Source: Sinonovacula constricta (taxonomy: Eukaryota > Mollusca > Bivalvia > Cardiida > Solecurtidae). Taken from it: a DNA stretch of 64,000 nucleotides. The stretch covers positions 12,920,108 through 12,984,107 of the forward strand of contig CM017564.1 of assembly GCA_007844125.1 (NCBI GenBank), written 5' to 3'. A program made the translations under genes and the position numbers. Positions 13,007 through 26,216 of the stretch are shown piece after piece (the first letter of the stretch is position 1; every line of letters begins with the position of its first letter). The notes beneath the pieces were generated by a model. That model made no database searches. It was not told where the DNA came from and saw only the letters and a list, made by a program, of their open reading frames with translations.

Positions 13007-13812
13007 CTGTCAATAGTGAATTATTACGTTACAAAGATAAGAAAAAAACAACACACAATTAAATCAACTAAACCGAATTGTACAAATGTATTCGCCCAAA
13101 GATAACCTATTTAATCACAGACAATAATGAAATAGACCAGGAAAATACCAACATACATGGAACTACTAGTTTTTGGAGAAACCTTAACCAGTCCTTAAAT
13201 CAGCAAGTTTAATACAGTTTAAATAAACATATCATATAGACAAAGGAGCGGGACGAAGACGAGCGCGCTCTAAGATGTAGGTTTATGTTAGAAAATACAT
13301 AAAGGCCCGATTTATATTGTAACATATATTAATATATGAAAAAACACAGATTTGTTCATGCCAGTTAAATGTAAAGTTTACAACAACAAAAGAGGCGTGC
13401 TATACACAGTAGAACAAACCCATCAGTAGCCGCCTCGAAAGTGATCAGATGGCAAAAGCCAACTAGCGGTTTAAATCGGGCTTAAAAAAGCATTAACCTC
13501 GCACTTCTTATGGGGTTTCTCAAATGCGAACCATTAAAGGACAACTAAGAGCCTATTTGTCATACAGATGTCTAAGTAATGGCAATTGCTTACAGAAAAA
13601 GCAAAGCGCTATTGAAAATAAAGAGGTGACGCCCTTAAACATAGTGTGCACTTTGTATTTGGGTGTGTGGATAGCTATTAATTATATTAGGAAAAAGGCC
13701 ACATAATTGGTGACTGTAAATACAATTCATTATTTGAATCAATAACAACATGACCTTAGAAAAAGTGTACATTTATTGTCTTTTGACAACAATTTATCTT
13801 ACAATTGTACTC

Positions 13813-13925
13813 TTACTTTAATAGTAACATTTCCACTTCGTTGTACAACGCACTTTGCGCCGTGGCTTCACGGTTACTTTCTTCATAACTGCTTGTGGGA
13901 TCTGGGGACGGCTCTTGTTGGCTAG
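13813..13925 (-). CDS. Terminal cytoplasmic-tail exon of the same receptor-like gene
   Basis: It begins after a strong acceptor (CTTTTTTCAG at 13926-13935 on the minus strand) and runs 113 bases to a TAA. After the shared junction codon it encodes 36 residues, starting SQQEPSPDPTSSYEES and ending ALYNEVEMLLLK. Two tyrosines sit in acidic contexts (SSYEES, ALYNEVEM), the second resembling an SH2-type docking site but not a strict ITIM. Phase 2 fits the donor of the exon at 16242-16367 across an intron of about 2.3 kb. Signalling function is inference; the gene structure is read directly. Confidence 0.55.
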
Positions 13926-14269
13926 CTGAAAAAAGATAAAAAACAGATATTGTAAAGCCTAAAATTGAATGCTTATTATATTTTTGGCAAGGAAGACAAC
14001 CCCGAATTAGAATATTTAAAAGCCTTTCCAATTTCAATAAATATTTAGGTATTATCTTATATGAATATGCATATGTAGCATAACCTTTGTGTCACTTGCT
14101 TCGTATGGTTTGTGTATGCAAGTGTTCACCGCAAATATTGATGTGTTTAGTGTGTTAACACTAAAGTATTTTGTCTGTCTTGCGTAATGCAGAGTTACAC
14201 AAAATTCGAATAATCCCCTTCGCACAAGAACAATGGCCGCCCAGTCTCCACAGTGAAACTTGATGTTGA

Positions 14270-14355
14270 CGTAAACTTTATGGAGCAGTAATGCAATATC
14301 CAAGTAAACATTGAAAGAAGGTACATAGATGTCGTTTTTTAACCCTCCACCTCCT
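14270..14355 (-). CDS. Possible extra cytoplasmic exon (uncertain)
   Basis: After a weak acceptor ATTTTGCAG the minus strand reads GGGLKNDIYVPSFNVYLDIA in the phase required by the transmembrane exon. The matching segment of copy 1 (10915-10995) keeps the peptide similarity LKND.YV.S.NV.LDIALLLHK in a frame offset by one base at the acceptor. No convincing donor follows, so this may be only shared intron sequence. Confidence 0.2.
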
Positions 14356-15106
14356 GCAAAATACCACATTTATTTAAAGTCCCGTTAACACATTCTGCAT
14401 TAATACAGAACAGTAAATTTGATATACAGAACATGTAAACTCGCGGCTACAGCAACACCGCTTAGGACTGTATTTTTTTTAAATTATAATTCCGCCTTAT
14501 TCCCGTCTACTTATGTAATTTGAAATAAAGTTCGACGTGACTCTCCTATCTCACTTTTAACCATACAAATGTTGACCCATGCTAACCCCACGTAAACATA
14601 ACTGCTACTTTCATTGGAAAAAAATACATAATCTCATCAAAAGGCAATACCTTACTAAGGATTTTTACACATAGTCTATGTAATTGTCTGCTTATTGTCG
14701 TCTGCTATAAGCGTAAGCCACGTTTTCCCATGAGAACAAAACAATATAATAGACGACAAACAAGCATAAGAACTAAACGACGATGACAGCGTCATTACAT
14801 TTGCCGTGTAGTCGGAACACTTATTTTTGGGTGTTGTCGCTTGGTCTGAGTTATAAAAATGCGGTATTTCGGTAGCACACAGGATTGACCCAGTATGACC
14901 CTTAGTACCCGCGGCCAGTTATTCGTACCTGGGAAGAAGTCGTTAACGATGACGAATATGTATGTCAATTGTGCCTAGGCATACTTCAAATGTTAACATT
15001 AATGATAGTATATGTTTAAACTGAAAGTTAGTCAAACTGTGTAATTGAAATACAAATTTAGTCACATTTATAAATGAACAATGCCACAACGTTCGCAGCA
15101 TATTCG

Positions 15107-15200
15107 GCCCTTTCAGTTGTTGTTAGAAAAGGGACCTCGAAGGAAGGTAAAAGTATGACGCACCACGATTCTCGGTACGTGCTTCGGCCTTCCTACATCG
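15107..15200 (+). repeat. Copy of the dispersed hairpin repeat
   Basis: Tandem-block partner of 11744-11840, with the same blocks (TTCGGCCCTTTC, GGGACCTCGAAGGAAGG, TACGTGCTTCGG). Confidence 0.6.
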
Positions 15201-16241
15201 TTAAGTTTCTTCAGCACATTTTTGGTTGGCACTTAGAATTATGCAATTAAATAAATTGAAATGGTTAACTTTATACAGTGCTTAGAATATCCATATAAGA
15301 TTGTCCAGTTAAATAAATGCATTTAGCTTAAATCAGATCTACTCTCGTGTACTGTCTTATAGACTGCGTTTTTAACAAATGTAATACAACATTGACGTAC
15401 TTTTTATATACTTGCAGTATTTCACATTGTTTGTGATTTTTTTTATAGATTCAGGCGAAGAAATAAAATCGCTCACTATAAATCGTTCTGAGTGTTTCCC
15501 TCCCCCCTCTCTCTCCCTCTCTCATGGACTCTCTCAGAGTTGTTTTTTTTATTTTAATATTTTGCCGCATGTATGCCATTTAGCATCTGTTATGTCTACA
15601 AAATGTATATAGGCCTTGGCGATCTTGCCGGGGTTATTTTCGCCCATATTACCTTCGAGGCACATTTGTTAAAAGAAAATAGCTGAGGTGATCCGATTGA
15701 CGCCGCATATGAATATCACGGCGCAGGAGAATATAGCACAGTGACTGGAGGAAAGGGTCAAAACAGGGAGCGAACTGTTATTAGAACAAGTGTTACACTG
15801 ACTACGAATAATCTACTATGACTTGCCCGCTTTCTAATTTCCAGTGTGTTATAAATTTGATTCGCTACTGAATAATTATGACAATTGTTTGCACACATGT
15901 AATCGCTTACAGAGAAAAAAATACTAAGCCAAAAACGGGCGTGAAAATGCTTTGACTAATGATTCCATAGAGATTTAAACATTGGAACATACTAGCAAGT
16001 ATTGCCAGCAGTTAACTTTAAGTTTATTGACTATGACAAATTATTTATGAGTTTGTTTAGCATAAGTTACCTACTTTTTATAAAGTTAAAAATATTCAAA
16101 CGGATAAGTTGTTATTGATTTGATTTAATATGATGCACACTAAAACATGTACAATTTATCTATAAATAACACATACTTTGTGTTAATTTAAAAGTTACTA
16201 TCGCCACTTCTTTTTTAAAAGACATTATTGTTTTAACTTAC

Positions 16242-16367
16242 TTTCTTGACGGCCAGCACGTTTCCTCCTGATATACACTACTGCGACAGCAGCGATTGAT
16301 ACACACGCAACCGCTACCGCCACAACAGGGACAGCTATCATTAGAATCACATTAGTCTGATCCCGAC
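16242..16367 (-). CDS. Transmembrane exon of a single-pass receptor-like gene (partial gene)
   Basis: On the minus strand a 126-base segment lies between an acceptor (CTATTGACAG) and a donor (GTAAGT). It reads through in phase 1-1 and encodes 41 whole codons: a short juxtamembrane stretch RDQTN, about 24 hydrophobic residues (VILMIAVPVVAVAVACVS then IAAVAVVYI), then a basic stop-transfer RRKRAGRQE. This is the standard layout of a type I membrane protein, with the basic side cytoplasmic. The donor leaves one base and the tail exon at 13925 supplies two, so the join is in frame. Extracellular exons should lie further along the minus strand (beyond 17.2 kb) but none was recognised, so the receptor family cannot be named. 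Confidence 0.6.
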
Positions 16368-17194
16368 CTGTCAATAGTGAATCTTTAGGTTACAAAGATA
16401 GGAAAAAACAACACACAGTAAAATCAAATAAACATAATTGTACAAATGTATTCGAACAAATATAACTCCTTTAATCACAGATAATAATTAAATAGACCAG
16501 GAAAATACCAACATAGATGGAACTAATAGTTTTGGGAGAAACCTTAACCAGTCCTTAAATCAGCAAGTTTAATACAATTATAATAAACATATCATATAGA
16601 CAAAGGAGCGGGACGAAGACGAGCGCGCTCTAAGATGTAGGTTTATGTTAGAACATATATCATGACCCGATTAATATTGTTATATATATTTATGTATGAA
16701 AAAAAGCACAGATGTGTTCATGCCAGTCAAATGTAAAGTTTACCACAACAGAAGAGGCGATGCTATACAGAATAGAACAAACCCATTCGTAGCCCCCCTC
16801 GAAAGTGGTCAGATGGCAAAGGCCGAATAGCGGTTTAAACCGGGTTTATAAAGAATTAACCTCGCAGTTCCTGAGGGGTTTCTCGAATGCGAACTGTTAA
16901 AGGACAACTAAGAGCCAATTTGTCATACAGATGTCTAAGTGATGGCAATTGCTTACAGCTAAATCATGGCGCCATTGAAAAGAAAGAGGTGACGCCAATA
17001 AACATAATGTGCACTTTGTATTTGGGTGATTGGATAGCTATAAATTCTATAAGGAAAAAAAAACCCACATAATTGGTGATTGTAAATGCAATTAATTATT
17101 TGAATCAATAACAACATGATCTAAGAAGAAGTGTACATTTATTTCCTTTTGAAAACGATGTACCTTACAATTGTACTCTAACTTCAATTGTAAC

Positions 17195-20264
<3,070 letters not shown>

Positions 20265-20267
20265 ATA

Positions 20268-20805
20268 GTACCCCGCATATGTTACATTTTACAACGTCAC
20301 GGACTCCAACGTAAACGTAAAAAATAGTGACCTATATTCCCCACTTAATGACATGGAAACAGATCTGTACGAACGGCACGTACAGGTCGGCGAACTCAAT
20401 CAACGACGGTGGCTGCACCCGGTACCACTTGACAATAAATATAGATACCAATCGGATAACGACAGCACACAAGTGGTCGCTCAGAGCAGCAATGTGCGAC
20501 ACACAACGCAACGGACAGCCAATCAATCCAACCCTCTGTCGAATCACACGATGACTAGACTACAAATGCCCTACCAGAACACTAGGATCCTGGCCCAGGC
20601 CCTCAAAAGTCTCCCCATTCAAAGACACACATGTGTACTTGCTTGGAACATGTCACGGTTGCTTAAGTACCTAAATAATAGTGATGTGATACAATACTTA
20701 AAACAATTTGATAACTATCTATTTGAAATGTGGAGTGATCTAAGTGGAGACTTTAATACATTTCTTACTAATTACAGCCTACTTATTACGAAGGTGACAA
20801 CTTAA
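20268..20805 (+). CDS. Unexplained open frame, about 150-179 residues (hypothetical)
   Basis: The frame is open from after a TAG at 20265-20267 to the TAA at 20803-20805; the first ATG is at 20353 (150 residues). The composition is protein-like (mixed charged, aromatic and aliphatic residues), with a Gln/Asn-rich middle and a C-terminal part SRLLKYLNNSDVIQYLKQFD that could be helical. No known motif, signal peptide or membrane span is visible. The local GC content is higher than that of its surroundings. It could be a single exon, a retroelement fragment or chance; codon-level conservation would decide. Confidence 0.3.
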
Positions 20806-20859
20806 GGAGGCTGAGAAACAGTGACGGTTCGGCTGTGTATGTAAACAGCCATATATATG

Positions 20860-21651
20860 TGTATTTGCTCATGCTGTTTTGAATAGTTTTTTATGCAGTG
20901 AGAGATTGGCTGTATATGTTAGCAACCATACAATTATGTTCTCTTGATATTTTGACACGTATATATGCAGTGGCGGATTGGCTGTGTATGTTAGCAACCA
21001 GATATACGACCTCGATATTTTGACACGTATATATGCAGTGAGGGATTGGCTGTGTATGTTAGCAACCATATATGTGTCATTGATATTTTGGCACGTATTT
21101 ATGCAATGATGTATTCGCTGTATTTGTTAGCAACCATATATTTGTCCTTAATATTTTGACACGTATGTATGCAGTGACGGACTGGCTGTATTTTTAAGCA
21201 ACCATATATGTGCCCTTGGAATTTTGACATGTATATATGCAGTGACTGTTTGGCTGTATATGTAAGCAACCATATATGTGCCCTTGATATTTTGACACGT
21301 ATATATGCAGTGACGGATTGGCTGTATACGTTAGCAACCATATATGTGTCATTGATATTTTGGCACGTATTTATGCAATGATGTATTCGCTGTATTTGTT
21401 AGCAACCATATATTTGTCCTTAATATTTTGACACGTATGTATGCAGTGACGGACTGGCTGTATTTTAAGCAACCATATATGTTCCCTTGGAATTTTGACA
21501 TGTATATATGCAGTGACTGTTTGGCTGTATATGTAAGCAACCATATATGTGCCCTTGATATTTTGACACGTATATATGCAGTGACTTGATTTTACCAACC
21601 ACATATGTGCTTTTGATATTGTGACACGTACTTATGAAGAAGTTGAAAACA
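20860..21651. repeat. Satellite with 68-bp monomer, about 11 copies
   Basis: The monomer includes GCAGTGACGGATTGGCTGTA, TTAGCAACCATATATGTG and TGATATTTTGACACGTATAT. A four-monomer block of about 272 bp is itself duplicated (21069 and 21341), giving higher-order structure. Minus-strand open frames through it (repeating QSLTAYIRVKI) are repeat artefacts. Confidence 0.92.
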
Positions 21652-22807
21652 GTGTAATAATATTGTACTTATTCTCCAAGCGCTTTTATATGAATGATGT
21701 AATTATATTTTTTACAAATGTTTTTTCCCAGAATGTTCAACCCTATATAAAAAAATAATATACATCCTTTTAATAAGCGGTTTGAAAAAAGGAGATTTTA
21801 CAGGTTTGTCAGGTATGGTGCTATAATTGTAGATTATATGATTGCATCAACAGAACTTTTGCCAGTTTGCATTTGAAGAGCGAGATTAATCTAATAATTT
21901 CACTAGCTTATGCCAACTTAAGTGGAGGTATGAATCTAAATCGACTTATTAATCTGTACAGTGTACTGAACATTGGAATCGTCGCCGAATAGGCCGATTA
22001 AATGGCGTGAAAATAAACATTTCAGTCACGTTTCACAAGTTTGTTAAACGATCACTCACGACATATATTGAGTGAAATAGCGAAGGGCATTAGTAGTGCT
22101 GGCTGTTACATTTACTACACTATATCAGTTTTCGGGTAAAACATTGCAAGTAAATAGGAACAATTCATATGTTACACAGCCATTATGGTAGGGGGCAGAA
22201 TATAAACATCTGAAACAAATAAAGTACATGTGTTCAAGACATGTCAACTGCATCTCTGGCAATTTTATAAGCTGATAAAAATAGAGAAACGAGTTCAACA
22301 TACATACAAAATGCATATCTAAGCTTAACAGAACACTTGAATGAGAAGAATATTATAGTTACATAAATAACCCCAAACTATTTAAGTGATGATAATAAAA
22401 AATAATACAAGCATGCATGATTATTGTAGTAGATTGTTTTATGGCAATAATTTTTGTTATATTCATATTAATATTCTTTAAAATCAATAACAAAAGCTGC
22501 CGTGTAGGGCGGATACTGTCAGATTTGTTTTAGCAGGCAACAGGCACCATTTCAGCCTAAACTGGACCCAAGTGGTATGTTAACAGTTTTTTAAATAGTT
22601 CAGATGCACCCTATTGAAGATGGATATCGTTAACTATTGCAATGTACACAATAGTTTCCTCAATAATAAATAAACGTCTATATTGATAAAGACATACATA
22701 CAATAAATGAGTCGCCATTAGCTTTAGGCGAGGGTACTCGGGCCACAGAAACATGTTTTGTTTACAGGCACTGGTGCACACGTACTTATCACGAAGGTGT
22801 TCTGATT
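21652..22807. other. No feature seen before the assembly gap
   Basis: AT-rich DNA. No exon, RNA or repeat family could be supported. Confidence 0.5.
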
Positions 22808-22907
22808 NNNNNNNNNNNNNNNNNNNNNNNNNNNNNNNNNNNNNNNNNNNNNNNNNNNNNNNNNNNNNNNNNNNNNNNNNNNNNNNNNNNNNNNNNNNNN
22901 NNNNNNN
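22808..22907. other. Assembly gap (100 N)
   Basis: Exactly 100 Ns, a conventional placeholder for a gap of unknown size. The sequence to its right starts inside a 19-bp tandem array, so the gap is probably unresolved repeat. Confidence 0.99.
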
Positions 22908-23645
22908 ACCCGGCCACAATATCCTGACCCGGTCACATTATCCTGACCCGATCACATTATCCTGACCCGGCCTAATTATCCTGACTCGATCACATTATCC
23001 TGACCAGGTCATAATATCCTGACCAGGTCACAATATCCTGACCAGGTCACAATATCCTGACCCGGCCACATTATCCTGACCCGATCACATTATCCTGACC
23101 CGGCCACATTATCCTGACCCGGCCTAATTATCCTGACCCGGCCTAATTATCATGACCAGGTCTCATTATCCTGACCCGGTCACATTATCCTGACCCGGTC
23201 ACATTATCCTGACCAGGTCTCATTATCCTGACCCGGCCTAATTATCCTGACCCGGTCTCATTATCCTGACCCGGCAACAATATCCTGACCCGGTCACAAT
23301 ATCATGACCCGGTCACATAATCCCGACCCGGTCACATTATCATGATCCGGTCACGTTATCCTGACCAGGTCTCATAATCCCGACCCGGTCACAATATCCT
23401 GACCCGGTCACAATATCCTGACCAGGTCACATTATCCTGACCCGGTCACAATATCTTGACCCGGTCACGTTATCCTGACCAGGTCTCATTATCCTGACCC
23501 GGTCACAATATCCTGACCCGGTCACAATATACTGATTAGGCCACATTATCCTGACCCGGTCACAATATCCTGACCCGGTAACATTATCCGGATCCGGTCA
23601 CATTATCCTGACCCGGTCTCATTATCCTGTCCTGCTTACATTATA
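22908..23645 (-). repeat. 19-bp minisatellite derived from the family A SINE body
   Basis: About 38 copies of a 19-base unit CCCGGTCACATTATCCTGA, with variants GGCC, GATC and CAGG at the variable point. The unit is nearly identical to the minus strand of the SINE body (compare CCAGTCACATTATCTTGACA at 31347). The array runs into the rest of a minus-strand SINE copy at 23640-23745, so it expanded inside a SINE. The left edge is lost in the gap. Confidence 0.93.
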
Positions 23646-23745
23646 CTGACACCGGGCTGACCAGTCGTGGAATACCCTTATAGTTGCGTGAGCTACTAGC
23701 ATCTCGGTCCGGGGCCTCTAGCACCTGAAGCCAATGCTCTAGCAT
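23640..23745 (-). mobile_element. Remainder of the family A SINE that hosts the 19-bp array
   Basis: On the minus strand it continues the SINE order beyond the array: TACTGACACCGGGCTGACCA, GTCGTGGAATACCCTTATAG, then a degraded tRNA head around CCGGGGCCTCTAGCACCTG and CAATGCTCTAGC. Confidence 0.75.
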
Positions 23746-24127
23746 TCAATTATATTCAGGATATTTTAGGGATAGGAGCACGCATCGGAAGTGCCCTTCT
23801 CTAAATCCGCAACTGTAAACGTGTTTATAATATAAAAACTGAACACCTTTACTTCATTAACCAATCGAACTTTAACAATTATTTGTAGTTTTAACGAAAT
23901 CAAGTTAAGTAACTATGTTATCAGATAGTCAAATGCAATTTTATAAATATATATTGTAAAAGAATGAACATTAAGACCGCTGTATCATCTTACAATAGGC
24001 GTAGTGCTAAAATCGACTTTATTTAGGTTAAAGCATGAGTTTATACAGCAATTATGCCCAAAATTCCCCAAAACTCGCGAAAGGTTTTATTAATTTTATT
24101 TTCAACAGGGATTGGGATTGGAAATGG
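23746..24127. other. No gene; short remnant of a TTAA-type element
   Basis: AT-rich DNA. At about 24005-24080 the phrase TTTATTTAGGTTAAAGCATG with TTATGCCCAAAATTCCCC resembles the interior of the TTAA element family at 26217 and 50115. Confidence 0.4.
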
Positions 24128-24390
24128 GATTATCCGGCATTTTTGCCGATACTGTGCAGTGACATTTCTATCATTAAAGCACAGGGGCACTCATGAGGTG
24201 CCCAGGGACTGAACCCGGCCGGTCCATTATACTGACACCGAAGAGTCAGGCGTAATGCTGTCCCCTTAGCCCCAAGCGTTAGGAGAGAAGCCACTACTAC
24301 CAACTTTAAAGTCTTTGGTTTGACCCGGCCGGGGTTTGAACACCCGATCCGCAAGCCGACGCTCTACCACCTGAGCTATTGCGGTCGGGT
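24128..24390 (-). mobile_element. tRNA-derived SINE, family C
   Basis: Minus-strand copy. Its head includes CCGCAATAGCTCAGGTGGTA and its body TTAAAGTTGGTAGTAGTGGC, GGCTAAGGGGACAGCATTAC and a 3' end CGGCAAAAATGCCGG. The same element is at 40577 and 58890 (plus) and 48206 (minus, headless). Confidence 0.88.
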
Positions 24391-25091
24391 TTACAACAGT
24401 GAGATACTACTTTTAAGCATCACATTTGTTTACCTTATAAATCCTACATTTATAGGACATACCTGTGTGGTATATCAGATGTTATATAAGAAGCATCCGG
24501 TATCTAAACAAACTTAACGAAACGGAACCGAAATTGAAGTCTTCTTTGGTGCATATTGCAATTGAGGTGAAAATAATAAAACATGAGCATATATATACAT
24601 AGGTATGTTGGATAGATTTATGTGGGAGAAAAAAAACAACAACATTGTAAGACTGAAGTTTCTTCGCATACATATCCTTGTCCGTGCAAGTAATTTAATC
24701 GATTTTTATGTGTCAAATTCTGTTTTTGTTTGTGTTGCGATCCACCTGCAAATGTATCAGTTTCTCACAGCCGGATTATTATTCGCATAAAAAACTTAAC
24801 AAAACAACAACAAAAAACAACAACAAAACAAAACAAAACAATAAAAACAAACAAAAAACAAGAACAACAACACACAAAAACAACAACAACAAAAAAAGAG
24901 AAGAAAAAAAAGACATCAACAAAAAACCCTCGGCACTTTCCGTACATGTTCGGAAAAAGAAACTCGAATGTATTGCTCAACAGAAATAGTATGGCTACAC
25001 CGGCATTAGCAATCGGAACTCATCGGGTAATTCCGTCCATGGGACAATCATCACTCGGATGTATCTGTTGGTGCAATGATACTTACTGAAA
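24391..25091. other. Intergenic DNA with a CAA-rich low-complexity run
   Basis: 24797-24925 is dominated by CAA and AAC runs. Near 24938 is a partial copy of the hairpin repeat (CGGCACTTTCCGTACATGTT). Lys/Gln/Asn-rich frames here are low-complexity artefacts. Confidence 0.6.
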
Positions 25092-25745
25092 TAATCGTTT
25101 TGTTCGCCGGAAGTCGGAAGAAGAATATGCCTAAAATGTTGTTCGCAAAAAATAAAGACAATGCCATCGTTTGACAGCTCTGTATCTGCTGCGCTGGGTA
25201 AATTAAAACTGGATGATTGAAATTTGAAGCCGCCACAAATTAAAGTTTTCAGGCATCGTATTGAAGTGACCTGTCACTCGTGCTGCCATCTTTGTTTTGA
25301 CTTTTCTTTCAAAAGTAGTCCCATTTAGGGAAATGGCCGAGGTGATCCGACTACCTACATACATCCGAGCAATCGTAACAACTCGGCCATTTCCGTAATT
25401 TTCGGACAATAACCTCGAAAACCATAGTAGTGATACAACCATCTATTTATAGATTCAGTGATATGGTCGGTTGTAATTCGGCTACCTAAGCGCGTTTGTT
25501 TAAATATGGCGACCTTCGATACCATGTAGAAAAACCTAAATCTATTAAAACACTCAAACAAACAATGAAAATCTTACCTATTCTTTCTTGTGTAATAAGA
25601 ATTTCGTATATCACGCGAGGTCACAATCACGGACGGACTACTTTCTCTGCATATGATTCCCGAGGTCTATTTCCGAAGAAATCGCCGAGGGGTCCCGATT
25701 GACAACCGAGAGATGATTCGTGAATTATCTGAGGTGTTCTGATTG
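25092..25745 (+). mobile_element. Outer TIR-like element O, copy A, interrupted by a second element
   Basis: It aligns with 25834-26093: TAATCGTTTTGTTCGC at the start, CTGCGCTGGGTAAATTAAAA, CCCATTTAGGGAAATGGCC, and an end near GAGGTGTTCTGATTG. The alignment is broken by a 332-bp insert at 25370-25701, with 9-bp duplications either side. Confidence 0.75.
25370..25701 (+). mobile_element. Non-autonomous TIR transposon M, copy 1 (9-bp target duplication)
   Basis: The ends are CAATCGTAACAACTCGGC and, inverted, CAATCGGGACCCCTCGGC. Flanks ACATCCGAG (25361-25369) and ACAACCGAG (25702-25710) match at 8 of 9 positions. A second copy at 57383-57736, in the opposite orientation, has a perfect 9-bp duplication. 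A 9-bp duplication suits Mutator-like (or Merlin-like) elements; the superfamily is inference. No transposase is encoded. Confidence 0.88.
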
Positions 25746-25832
25746 ACATTATCCTGACACCTGGCCAGCCAGTCGTAGTGCCTTCACTATTTATAGCATG
25801 CCATGAACACCTGGCATGATACCACAGATATC
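25745..25832 (-). repeat. Permuted fragment of the family A SINE
   Basis: On the minus strand CATTATCCTGACACCTGGCC...CAGTCGT is followed by AGTGCCTTCACTATTTATAG...CATGATACCACA. In intact copies the second piece comes before the first, so the order is permuted as in a head-to-tail tandem junction. Confidence 0.7.
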
Positions 25833-25833
25833 A

Positions 25834-26093
25834 CAATCGTTTTGTTCGCACAAAACATAAACAATAGCGTCGTTTTACAGCTGTGTCTTTGCTGCGCTGG
25901 GTAAATTAAAACTGGATGATTTAAATTTGAAGCAGCCACAAATTTTCAAGTTTTTCAGGCACCGTACTATAGTGGACTGTCATCCGAGCTGTCATCTTTA
26001 TTTTGACTTCTGTCACTAAAGCAGTCCCATTTAGGGAAATGGCCTACATACATCCGAGAAATGATTCTCGAATTATCCGAGGTGTTCCGATTG
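25834..26093 (+). mobile_element. Outer element O, copy B (uninterrupted)
   Basis: 260 bases from CAATCGTTTTGTTCGC to GAGGTGTTCCGATTG. Its ends share CAATCG with element M. At TACATACATCCGAGAAATGA it preserves the empty target that copy A carries filled. Confidence 0.75.
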
Positions 26094-26216
26094 CGGGATT
26101 AGAGGTATATGTCAACCATGACCTCTGACATGTAACCTATGGGCCAGTCTATCCACGGTAGCTAATATGGGTATACGAGCAACAAAACAGACAATAACTT
26201 CGCACATGACAGAGTT

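Larger units (their letters stand above)
10735..13833. repeat. Tandem block, copy 1 (about 3.1 kb)
   Basis: This block aligns with 13908-17193 along almost its whole length. Shared landmarks: GATAAAAACAGATATTGTAA (10759 and 13935), CAGTAAATTTGATATACAGA (11051 and 14410), the tract with GACGAAGACGAGCGCGCTC (13252 and 16612) and GTGTACATTTATT (13765 and 17132). Divergence is visible throughout, with many indels, so the duplication is not recent. It carries degraded minus-strand receptor exons (12932-13006 and about 10700-10754). Confidence 0.85.
13908..17193. repeat. Tandem block, copy 2 (about 3.3 kb)
   Basis: Second copy of the block at 10735-13833 and adjacent to it. It retains intact-looking minus-strand exons for a receptor transmembrane segment (16242-16367) and tail (13813-13925). 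The junction between the blocks falls within the terminal exon, which suggests repeated unequal exchange in a tandem receptor array. Confidence 0.85.

Noticed and set aside
13524..17072. Conserved short plus-strand frames at 13524-13706 and 16887-17072 (MRT(I/V)KGQLRA...)
   Set aside because: They lie in the duplicated block, and their similarity is no higher than that of the surrounding non-coding sequence; no splice context.
22908..23645. CRISPR-like array (regular 19-bp repeats)
   Set aside because: The repeats are contiguous with no unique spacers and derive from a SINE; the genome is eukaryotic.
24708..25089. Lys/Gln/Thr-rich frames
   Set aside because: CAA/AAC low-complexity DNA.
25496..25702. 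68-codon frame shared with 57427-57609 (MFKYGDLRYHVEKPKSIKTL)
   Set aside because: It is shared because both lie in transposon M copies; the two frames diverge after about 25 residues and there is no sign of a transposase.
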